DNA of 64,000 nucleotides from Gentiana macrophylla (Eukaryota; Streptophyta; Magnoliopsida; Gentianales; Gentianaceae). The position numbers and the translations under genes were made by a program. Positions 54,956 to 64,000 of this stretch are shown piece after piece. The DNA is taken from the NCBI GenBank assembly GCA_026214975.1, contig CM047806.1:51353947-51417946 (forward strand). The letters run 5' to 3'. Within the stretch, counting starts at the first letter, position 1. Each line of letters opens with the position of its first letter. The notes below the pieces were generated by a model. The model was not told where the DNA came from. It ran no database searches and saw nothing but the letters and a program-made list of their open reading frames with translations.

Positions 54956-55768
54956 GTGGAGATGGAGAGATGGAGGAATGGATAAAATGCATGGGTTATT
55001 TTGATATTTTTTTTGTAAATTATGGACTTAATAGTTTAAAAAAAAATTGTGGTACAAAGAATAGATTTCTTATTATTTTTGTGGTGTGTGAAGTAAAAAA
55101 TAATAATAATATTTTTGTGGTGCCGAAAAAGTAACATTTTGTGGTACCCCAAGTAAAAGGATGCCAGTATTAAAAACGAGTATGCCGATAAAACTGCCCA
55201 AAATAAAAGGCTACGAACATTATTTGTATCAGGTAATAAAATTAGAAAGAGGTGATCGATAATATAGAGAATAAATATGGACAAACATGATACTATTGAC
55301 TTATGGAGATTCTTTTTTCGAGAAATTATGCAAGGCATATGGTATTGGCGGAATCACGAGTTTCACCAAGTTGACCGATCACGACCCTCAAAGATGATAT
55401 TCATATCGGAAGTTGTCCGCCGACCACGAGAACTTAAATTTGCTTGGAATTGATCTCTACTATGTTTCTTTTCTATACTAGATGTATCCTACTATTTTTG
55501 TGTAGTTGTTTGGGACCTTTTGTACACCGTTGAAATTTTAATAAAATATCTGGTTTCGACTAAAAAAAATTAAACAGATGTGGCTTCTATTGGCACCACG
55601 TTTTTGCTTCAATTGACATTCTTACTTCAGGCATCCTTAAAATTACTCTTGGCACCACCATAATATTTTTATTATTTTTGTGCAACACAACGTCTATGTC
55701 ACTGATGTTTGTTTTCGGTATGCTGATTTTCAATACCAACGTCAGTGGCATTGATATTACAGTTATAA
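54956..55768. other. Non-coding, repeat-like
   Basis: No gene is recognised. The string tgccgataaaactgcccaaaa at 55182 recurs in altered form at 56211. A gtggtgccgaaaaagtaac at 55119 resembles 56131-56147. This hints at an older mobile element whose ends I could not define. Confidence 0.4.
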
Positions 55769-56043
55769 TGGGAAATTCTAAGGTGGAGACTCCCATATGG
55801 AGAGACACCTATGTGGCTTCATCTGGACCATACAATTTTATTGCAGAATGAAACTGTGTGGTCCAGATAAAGCCACATAAGAGACTCATTATGGAGAGAC
55901 ACCTTTTTTTTGAGGAAATGGAGAAACATCTATGTATGTTTATCATCTGGGCCACGCTTCATTCAGAAACGAAACTTTTGTGGTCCCAGATATAGCATAC
56001 ATAGAGACTCCTTATATGGGAGTCTCCACCTTAGTATTCCCAA
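55769..56043. mobile_element. Inverted-repeat MITE of 275 bp
   Basis: Terminal inverted repeats of about 30 bp are present: the left starts TGGGAAATTCTAAGGTGGAG and the right, inverted, starts TTGGGAATACTAAGGTGGAG, both continuing ACTCCCATAT. Each end is flanked by TTATAA (55763-55768 and 56044-56049). The interior has further inverted segments around gtggtccagat/atctggaccac, so a hairpin can form. There is no coding frame. The superfamily is uncertain. Confidence 0.8.
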
Positions 56044-58904
56044 TTATAAATGTATCATTGGTGTAAAACTTCTGAACCACTGACGTTGTAAGTGAAACAC
56101 AACGTCAGTGGCACTAATGTGCGTACTGCGGTGCCGAAAAGCAATTTGAGTGTAGTGGTCAAGTAAATGAAAAATAATATATGAAAAAAAATGTCAATAG
56201 TAAATTTATGCTGCCGATAGAAACCGTCTAAAAAAAATAATGCAAACAGTCAAAAAAATAGACACGCAACCAGAATCGTAGTTGCGTGGAGCGTACCGAC
56301 GCTTATTGCTAGTGTTGGTAAAACAAATTAGGATATTTACCAACAGGTTTCTCAGTTTTTTATTAATAATAATAAGGAAAGTTAAGTTATAAACTCACCT
56401 TTCTCCCGTATATTAACCTTTAATTTACGTGTTTTTTAATTACTAATAAAACAAAATAAATCACTTGACCTTACGAATATACTTATATTCTCTCACAAAA
56501 CATATCTGACGCAAATTCACGCATATTCGCTTATAATCCACATCCTCCTGGATCTCCATTGCCACGCCGAACTCTCTGTTTGATGAACAATTCAATAACC
56601 ATATGACCACTATTAAACCATATACTACTCCAAAGATCAAAGAGTGCTGCATTTTGTGGCAATCTTGGATTATATTACCTCATTTTCCGATGTCAACTTT
56701 GCGAATTCCGATATAAACACGAGTAAGTTCACTTCACTTTTCCGGCGATAATTAATTTGTTGTTGATTTCGCAGAAAAACAGTTGTTTCTAGATAAAGGA
56801 TCTGTTTGATTTGGATACCCATACCAATAATTTAATGAATGAGTTGTTGTGCTAAAGACTTAATAAAAAGAAATAAATGCAAAGCTTAGGGGATTTTCTT
56901 GAATTTGCAGTTGTTGTGTGTGTTGATTTTGAAATATTGGAGGAAATTGATTTACGGGTTTTGGATGATTGAGAAGTAAAAGACAAAAAAGAACTCAGCT
57001 CTTCTGTCATTTGAATCATTTGCTGTTTGACGTTCTTCTGTGTTGGAAGAACTTTCTTTTCTATAATTATTTGAGCTCGTGATGTGAAAAAGGAAGAATC
57101 TTTCTAGAAACAAGTTGAATTGTTGGAACTTGGAAGCTGAGTTATAATGTTTCTTTAATCTCTATTTCCCATTTTTAAATAAAAAAAAACATTTTTTTTT
57201 TCATTTTTTGGATCTAAAAATAATTCTTCACTTTAACAATAAGAATAAAACATATAGTGGAAAGTGCACTACACAAATGTGTAATGCACATACCATTTCA
57301 CATAGAAAATGCACATATTTAATGATCATTGTCTTATGCATTCATACTTGAACATATGTGCTTTTAACCGGCTAAATTGCTGAATATCACTTGTTTGAAT
57401 ATCACTTGTAATTGCTTAATTATTTATTTAAGAAACGGTTACTATTATTGTGACACTTTAACTGTGTTACTGTTATTGTGATTGCATTTATGTTACTGTG
57501 TTACTATGATTGTAGCTCTTCTCGGATTCGGTAAATTACAGTCTCTGATCCGGATCATTTTCTGATTGTGTCGAATCCGATTGGAGTTTTCGGGTAGTTT
57601 TTTTTTTAATTTAAATTCTGATTCGGTTTTTCGATTGATTTAGGTTTGGAGGGAATAATTAATTATAGATTTTTCTGCTTCTTGCTCGTCTATATGGTAA
57701 ATATAGCTCATTTTATTAATTTTTTTGTCATCCTCGCTGATTGATACATGTTTCTCGAATTACGAGTTCTGTATCTATTACTGCTCATTTAATTTTGGAT
57801 TAAGGCGATAGACAATTATTTTGATGTGGTGCTCTAATGTGATAATTCTTCGGTTTTAGGAGCCTGTTGTCAGATTGAAGATTTTGCTGTGGAATGATGG
57901 ATGTAAACAATATTTTGCTATGACGATGTATATAGTTGAATTTGTACTTGAAATGATATCACATTCTTTGGAAAGAGGTGTTGATTCTACGCATGTTTCA
58001 TCGTTGATGTTGTTTCTTCTGAACAATAGTTGGATCCGTAATGTTGTATTGAGTTTTTGGCAATGTCGTATTTAAGTTTCCTGGTTTAATGTACTGTTTT
58101 TTCCTTACATGTTTCTGTCATTGGATGATCAAGATCTTGTTAAAGTTTTATTTTAATAAATTAATATTAAAAATAAATTAATATTACCCCTCAAAAAAAA
58201 ATATTGTCGTTAAAAAAAGCCCGGTGTTACTGTTATTGTGACACTGTTACAGTGAATGCTTGGTGTCACTTTAAATGTGTTATCGTCAATGCTTGGTGTT
58301 ACTTTTATTACTATATGGTGTTACTTTTACACTATTGATCTTTGTGGGACTCATATGAATCATAATTATGTGATTGATGCTAATGAATCTTGGACTACAA
58401 CCTTTTTTTTGCTTTTTGTACCGGCTTCCAATTGCATTTTTAGTCTTAGGGATATGATAGTAGTAGCAGTAGAGTTCCATATTAGTTTGAAAACGAATAA
58501 GTAGTGCTGATTTATGGTTAAATAAGTGCGTATCTAAATGAGAGATTAATCTATTGTAACTTTTGGCCATCCTCTCAATTAAAGTGTCTTTAACTCGTAG
58601 GAACTAGGAGTAAAAAGAAGCACTTAAGCATTGTGTGTTTTCCCATGATTATTTGTGTCTAAAAGATGAGAGTTAGAAAGCTACATGTTTTGGTTCTTTG
58701 AGTGGCATGAGTGGTCCATTTCTTGCTCTGAACTTTCTAAATGTTGATCAATTTCCAATAATATGTCTTTATTTTAGATAAGACAAGTACCATACAAAAG
58801 ACAAGTACTATATGTTCATTATAACCAGATTTATGCATTCTCGAAACTACTTGTATTATATTTAAATGTTTCATATCATACGTGATGCTAGTGAATCTTG
58901 GACT
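56044..58904. other. Non-coding region, one small possible frame
   Basis: AT-rich with no confident gene. A 63-codon minus-strand frame at 56461-56652 has a hydrophobic N-terminus (GVVYGLIVVIWLL), discussed in findings. Motifs like gttactgttattgtg recur at 57436-57500 and 58226-58320. Confidence 0.4.
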
Positions 58905-59270
58905 ACATATGTTACTGTTACTGTTACCGTGTTATTGTAAACGCTGCAATTAAATTCGGATTTCAAAAACTATGTCGAAAGGGTATCATATGAGATATCA
59001 AAATGAAGAGAGAAAAAAATATGAACTTCGGTGAAAGAATTTTGATGATTGGTGTTTTAAATCAAAAGTTACGGCCGTTTATATAAAAAAGCGGTCCGAT
59101 TAATGCAAATATTTTTTCGCCTTTTAAAATTTACGCCGGAAGGGTATGAGATCTCAAAATAAAGAGCAAAAAAAATGAATTTTGGTGAAAAAAATTTGAT
59201 GATGGGAGTTTTAAATCAAAAGTTACGGTTGTTTAAAAAAATAAAAAATAAAAGAGAGAAAGAAACATAC
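58905..59270 (+). repeat. Dispersed ~350-bp repeat, copy 1
   Basis: It aligns in the same orientation with 61957-62320. It starts gttactgttaccgtgttattgtaaa. Internally it is two diverged halves, each with aaaatgaa(g/t)..gaa(c/t)tt(c/t)ggtgaaa, a gatgat.gg.gttttaaatcaaaagttacgg block and cgttta. It has no coding function. Confidence 0.85.
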
Positions 59271-59591
59271 GGAGGAGCTAACGGGACGATGATAATGCAT
59301 TAAATAAACTAGTCTCGCAATATAAAACAACATCTATCATATAGGTCTAGTCTATGATCAATTGAGGTTCATTCAATTAATCAAACATTACATGAATCAT
59401 AAAATTAAAGTTTATTTATTTAAGGAAATATTAGGTATTAGTCCACTTTCCATCCTGTAAATAAATTTTAATCAACATTCAAATTTTTTGTTGATTTAAG
59501 GACAAAATATTTTTCTTCGGACTATATTACCCCTAATATAACTAATATAACGCACCCACCAAAATCTGAGCCTATTATCCTATTAATGGAC

Positions 59592-60047
59592 TTTCGGTGA
59601 ACTGATTCTACCGGAGAGGATTTCATGGCTGCGCTTCATACGACAAATGGGCTCCCTCCCAATCTGATGGATTCACTTAAGATTGCTTTTGAAAAGGGAA
59701 AGGAGGACTTTGAGCGGATATTGGTGGATTGTAAGCCGGATTTGGTGATCTATGATGCTTTACAGCCATGGGTGCCGGAGGCTGCTGCAAAACTTGGGAT
59801 TCCGGCGGTACAGTTTATTGCTAATGGAGTTACCATGTCTGCTCTCATGTTAAACGCCTCCAAGAATCCAAGTACATATTTGTTAACCGTCTCCTGTTAC
59901 GCCCCATTGTTGTCGTCACCTGGGGCCCACACCTGCTTGACGGTGGCTTCCATTTTTTCTTGTCATTCTTCATCATCGTTGTCTTTCATATTCTGGCAAG
60001 TTCAAATAATGGTTCGGTTTTTAAGGAAAGCAACAAGTATTTATTGA
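59592..60047 (+). pseudogene. UDP-glycosyltransferase fragment
   Basis: The frame from 59625 reads HTTNGLPPNLMDSLKIAFEK, DLVIYDALQPWVPEAAAKLG and IPAVQFIANGVTMSALMLNA. It matches the N-terminal acceptor-binding half of plant family-1 glycosyltransferases, most like the UGT94/UGT91-type sugar-sugar glycosyltransferases that have an HTTNGLPPHLM block. Similarity stops at about 59880 (NASKNPSTYL), after which the translation is unrelated. The catalytic N-terminal histidine region and the C-terminal PSPG sugar-donor motif are absent. It is a 0.27-kb gene fragment lying between two copies of a dispersed repeat. The subfamily assignment is from memory of the motif. Confidence 0.75.
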
Positions 60048-60189
60048 ATTTTCCACCTTCCCTTTATACTCCCATCTAATTTTTCGTGTGTAGTTCTTGT
60101 TTTTCTCTCCTAACTGATCATTCCACCATGATTGGCTTGATGTAATTTCCTTAGAACACTAGCATGCTGAATTAGGGTGGAGGAGTTAA

Positions 60190-60330
60190 TGCATAATTTT
60201 ATTTAATTTATTGTAGCTACTGAATATGGGTCCATGGTCCCCGACGTGGCTCCTAATATAGCATATAGGTTTCTCGTCGTTGCACCTCAATTATAATTAA
60301 ATAGTGGATTGGGCTATTTAATTTGGCTGC
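60190..60330 (+). repeat. Fragment related to the long-LTR copia family
   Basis: ttttatttaatttattgtagctact followed by gggtccatggtccccg and gtggctcctaa matches 8855-8910 and 15990-16050 in the LTRs of element 2. Similarity fades after about 70 bp, with only ttaaatagt..tatttaat recognisable further on. Confidence 0.65.
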
Positions 60331-60764
60331 CCCTAATTTGGGAAGCATTATACAATAAACAAGTGAATTTGATTTATGTCAAATTTGAAAATGGTTGAAA
60401 CTAGTTGTATGATGCTGGATGTTTGGAAATAGGTAAATGTAGCAGTAGAGGAATGACTGCTTTTGTGTGTGATAATTGTGATAACTGAGAAGACAGGTTG
60501 CTTTTCTTTTTCATACTATTTGGATTGGTATGTTTTGCTGTAAATCCATAAACTTCATGATATGATGATTCCATTGATTCATTTGGTTGCAGCTGGTCAG
60601 TGGTCAGGTCTTTTAAAATTTTAAATTTTGTTTGTTTGCAGCTTGTTTTGATCATATAGAGCTATCTGATGGTAGTCTTGCGTGACCCTAGTTCTGTGCC
60701 AAAATATTGGGGATCAGAACTAGAAGGAAATATTGAAGAGGGTAGCAGCAGATCAATGCCCGAC

Positions 60765-61583
60765 ACTAGTGTGTTACTTTGTTGGTGTGTTATTTTGTTG
60801 AGAACAAAAATAGACTAGTGTGTTACTTTGTTGTTGTGTTACTTTGTTGAGAACAGAACAAAAATAGACTGGTGTGCTACTTTGTTGAGAACAAAAATAG
60901 ACTAGTGTTACTTTGTTTGTGTGTTACTTTGTTAAGAAGAAAAAATAGACCAGTGTGTTACTTTGTTGGTGTGTTACTTTGTTGGTGTATTCCTTTGTTG
61001 AGAAAAAAAAATAGACTAGTGTGTTACTTTATTGGTGTGTTACTTTGTTGGTGTGTTACTTTGTTGAGAACAAAAATAGACTAGTGTGATACTTTGTTGG
61101 TGCGTATAGACTAGTGTGTTACTTTGTTGGTGTGTTACTTTGTTGAGAACAAAAATAGACTAGTGTGTTACTTTGTTGAGAACAAAATAGACTAGTGTGT
61201 TACTCTGTTGGTGTGTTATTTTGTTGAGAACAAAAATAGACCAGTGTGTTGCTTTGTTGAGAACAAAAATAGACTAGTGTGTTACTTTGTTGGTGTGTTA
61301 CTTTGTTGGTGTGTTGGTGTGTTACTTTGTTGAGAACAAAAATAGACTAATGTGTTACTTTGTTGATGTGTTACTTTGTTGGTGTGTTACTTTGTTGAGA
61401 ACAAATAGAGACTAGTGTGTTACTTTGTTGGTGTGTTACTTTGTTACTTTGTTGGTGTGTTACTTTGTTGAGAACAAAAATAGACTAGTGTGTTACTTTG
61501 TTGGTGTGTTACTTTGTTGAGAACAAAAATATACTAGTTTGTTACTTTGTTAGTGTGTTACTTTGTTGGTGTGTTACTTTCTT
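60765..61583 (+). repeat. Minisatellite array, units of about 20 and 50 bp
   Basis: Variable arrangement of gtgtgttactttgttg and agaacaaaaatagactagt modules. The commonest composite is about 50 bp (tagactagtgtgttactttg, ttggtgtgttactttgttg, agaacaaaaa). At least fifteen copies are present over 820 bp. Frames across it (60872-61084) are repeat translations. Confidence 0.95.
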
Positions 61584-61956
61584 GATTCAAATGGTTATGT
61601 TTGTGTTTTTTTGTCTTCAGAAAATTGGAGGAGCCTAGATTCTCTATTGATGAAGCCGAGCCGATGCTATTTGATGCATTTTCTGCTTCATACATCTTTC
61701 ATGGAGTTTGATGTGGTGCGGGTTTGAAGGATGAATGTCCATAGATGGTAAAACATACGCTTTTGTCTTCAAGAACTTGAAGAATGTTTTAGTTTCATTA
61801 ATATGCTTTTTGATTACATCCAATAGTATTAGGTTTTTATTCTCTTGATTCCCCGGAGTTGCATTTCCATAATGCTTTCATAGATTGTTTCATTAGGATA
61901 TGAAGCATTTTTTTGATAGATTGTTGTATTATGCAATGTTAATGGTGATATTTGGA

Positions 61957-62320
61957 TGTTAATAAAACGTGTCACTGTTGCTGTGTCACTGTTACTGTGT
62001 TATTGTAAAAGCTACGATAAAATTCGGCTTTCAAATACTACGTCGAATGGGTATCAAACGCGGTCTCAAAATGAAGATAAAAAAAATATGAACTTTGGTG
62101 AAACAATTTTGATGATCGGTGTTTTAAATCAAAAGTTACGGTCGTTTATAAGAAAAAACGTTCCGGTTAATATATATATTTTTTCGTCTTTCAAAATATA
62201 CGCTCGGAAGGAGATTTGTTTGAGAACAAATTGAAGAGCAAAAAAAATGAATTTTGGTGAAAAAATTTCAACGATCGGAGTTCTAAATCAAAAATTACGG
62301 GTGTTTGAAAAAAAAAAAAA
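61957..62320 (+). repeat. Dispersed ~350-bp repeat, copy 2
   Basis: Same orientation and same two-half structure as 58905-59270, with indels. It ends in an A-run and ccaacaacaacaacc. Confidence 0.85.
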
Positions 62321-63567
62321 CCAACAACAACAACCTGAACCTGAAGGCTGAAGCGGATGAAAGTTCAACTGAAGCGCGCGTCCCTTTAATAAAAGGGGTA
62401 TTTTTGTCCGGCCAAATTTTTTTTGTCCTTTTTGCAACTAAAAAAAAAGTGTGTCATATTTATTCATTTTGTAAATATTTTTGTCATTTTCCCTCAATCC
62501 CTTTTTATTTAATCACAGTTTTTGTTTCAATAATTAATTAATTAATTTCAAATTTCCAATTAGTTTGAAAACCACAATTCAACTTTTGAATCTCAATAAA
62601 CATTAGGGCACGTAAAACAATGCAACGAAACCTTTGACTCAATGACATCTCTATCGCTGAAGCGGAGTCACCACCGTTGGGTCGGCAGTACGTCCTACCG
62701 ACTCAGTGGTGCATCAGAGTTTTTTTTTTCTTTTAATTTTCCTTTGGGTTTTCGATTTTGAAACAATTCGAGATCGTGAATAATACAACAATTGTGGAAA
62801 AAAATCCGAAAACAAAACTCTAATTTTACCCAATTTTTATAAATCATCAAAGCAATTGTGGCTTCATTTTTTAAACAAAAATGCAATTAAAAAAATGATT
62901 ATGATCGACAAATGAAAACTCCAATTCACAAAACACGCACCAAGCATCACGATACGTGAAACGAGGTAGCATAACGACTCAGGAGCAGATCCGCCGTTGA
63001 AGTGGGATCATCAATGCTAAATCAACAGTCTTACCGACTCAGCAGTGCGGCTAATTACAAATTACAATTTGATTCAGACCGAACGATAAACGAAACAAAA
63101 ATTAAACATGTGATTTTAATTAAGCAAAAACGTATTTTGAAGACATTATTATATACGATCCGTGAGAGTCTAACCGTATTCGTGTCCTATTTAATAACAA
63201 ATACGACTAGAGATATTTAAGAACTAAACAATTTACTGTGAATGGAGATCTCATCAATTATAATTATCATCATGATTTTTCTATCACGATTTGATTTAAA
63301 AAACCTTGGTATATACAATATTAAATTGGTTTATCAAATAAACGAAAATATAATAACAAAATGTGTTTTTATTATTCATAATAATATGGTTACATAAACA
63401 ATGGATAGTAATGGACCCGACCCGATTGAGTTTAAGGAACTAAATTATCACTAATACCATGTAAAAGATAATTTTACGAAGAGTAAATTTGAATTATATT
63501 CCATGATTTAGTAGGAGATATGATAGATACATTTATAGGTACTTATGGATATACTTAAATCATTATT
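62321..63567. other. Non-coding region with a short duplicated motif
   Basis: AT-rich. The string gtc(c/t)taccgactcag(t/c)(g/a)gtgc occurs at about 62690-62710 and again at 63031-63050, each preceded by a ccgttg-containing stretch, suggesting a diverged ~345-bp duplication. No gene is recognised. Confidence 0.5.
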
Positions 63568-64000
63568 TGTTGGAACCAGTTTTGACGATCGTTAGTAAGT
63601 TAGTTTTGTTGATGAGTTGATGGCCAGAACCATCTATTATAGAAGCATGTGAGGTTAGAATTGATATATGTATAGGATTTACTAGAACCTAATTATTGTA
63701 TAGGTTAAATCAAACAATCACTATAATAGATGGGCTACAAGTCTTCATACGCTATCAAAAGACATATCCAGAAGAATAAAGGTTGAGGAGTCAGACTCAG
63801 TGGTATTGTTGAAGATTTAAAGACTAAGGGACTTAGACTCAGAGTTGCAGACTTTGAGCAACCAAGATCATAAAGTTATCTTCAAGTAAGCCTGTGAGGG
63901 CTTGGAATAACTTTATGAGACTTGCAATGGTGCTGAAAATATAAATATGGAGTAATCTGATCTTGGTATATATAAAGATCGGAGAAATGGAGAATCAAAT
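63568..64000 (+). mobile_element. Possible start of an LTR running off the window
   Basis: The sequence begins TGTTGGAACCAG at 63568 and carries a strong TATA-like tatatataaagatcgg at 63967, 400 bp downstream. This arrangement of 5' TG and TATA box before R is usual for plant LTRs. The rest lies outside the window, so this is a suggestion only. Confidence 0.35.

Noticed and set aside
54829..55134. 101-codon frame rich in Val and Gly
   Set aside because: It lies over the G/T minisatellite and shows only repeat-derived composition.
54956..56200. A CACTA-type transposon around the 275-bp MITE
   Set aside because: A TAGTG-like end near 56155 and recurring gtgccgaaaa and tgccgata motifs hinted at it, but no matching CACTA end or target duplication could be found.
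60872..61084. 70-codon frame with repeated CYFVGVLLCW
   Set aside because: A translation of the minisatellite units; the phase changes when unit lengths vary.

Overview
This is a stretch of plant nuclear DNA, almost certainly from a eudicot. It holds two spliced genes with plant-type families and GT-AG introns, surrounded by Ty1/copia LTR retrotransposons, MITEs of the hAT and Stowaway kinds, and simple repeats. I see no rRNA, tRNA, CRISPR or bacterial-type operon features. The species cannot be named from the sequence alone.

Layout. From 1 to 24.7 kb the window is nested retrotransposons: (i) a minus-strand Tork/Tnt1-like copia element at 143-7667 with a perfect TAATT target duplication, interrupted by a solo LTR (1259-3735), which is itself interrupted by a hAT MITE (2775-3495); (ii) an old long-LTR copia element at 7917-16802, the same family as the solo LTR, with a decayed interior and a tandem-repeat leader; (iii) a 5'-truncated plus-strand copia element (16803-19268 and 24260-24715) with a 342-bp in-frame internal duplication; and (iv) a minus-strand copia element at 19269-24259 inserted into the RNase H region of (iii), with a perfect TTTCT duplication. 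From 24.7 to 27.8 kb come intergenic DNA, two nested hAT-type MITEs and another MITE just upstream of the next gene.

From 27.87 to 47.56 kb lies a ten-exon gene for a CRT-like transporter (CLT family, plastid thiol/glutathione transport). Its exons join to 431 codons with consistent splice phases. Its introns carry a TRIM (29886-30215, TSD ATAGA), two copia relics, a Stowaway MITE, a chimeric copia element (34634-40147) and a nearly complete copia element (40172-45582, TSD GGTTT). The last two inflate intron 4 to 11.65 kb.

From 53.57 down to 49.84 kb, convergent with the transporter, is a seven-coding-exon gene for a neuroguidin/Lcp5-like Sas10/Utp3-family protein (321 codons), with a gutted copia element in its second coding intron. 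From 54 to 64 kb the DNA is mostly non-coding: a G/T-rich minisatellite, an inverted-repeat MITE, a pair of dispersed repeats of about 350 bp bracketing a UDP-glycosyltransferase gene fragment and an ~820-bp minisatellite, and the start of what looks like another LTR at the right edge.

The two host genes probably have unrelated roles (plastid thiol transport; nucleolar ribosome biogenesis). I found no convincing new multi-gene system. The most unusual items are a copia element carrying a TRIM interior and LTR wedged between two primer-binding sites, a chimeric copia element with a duplicated reverse-transcriptase N-terminus, and an old element with a tandem-repeat, pol-III-box-containing leader.
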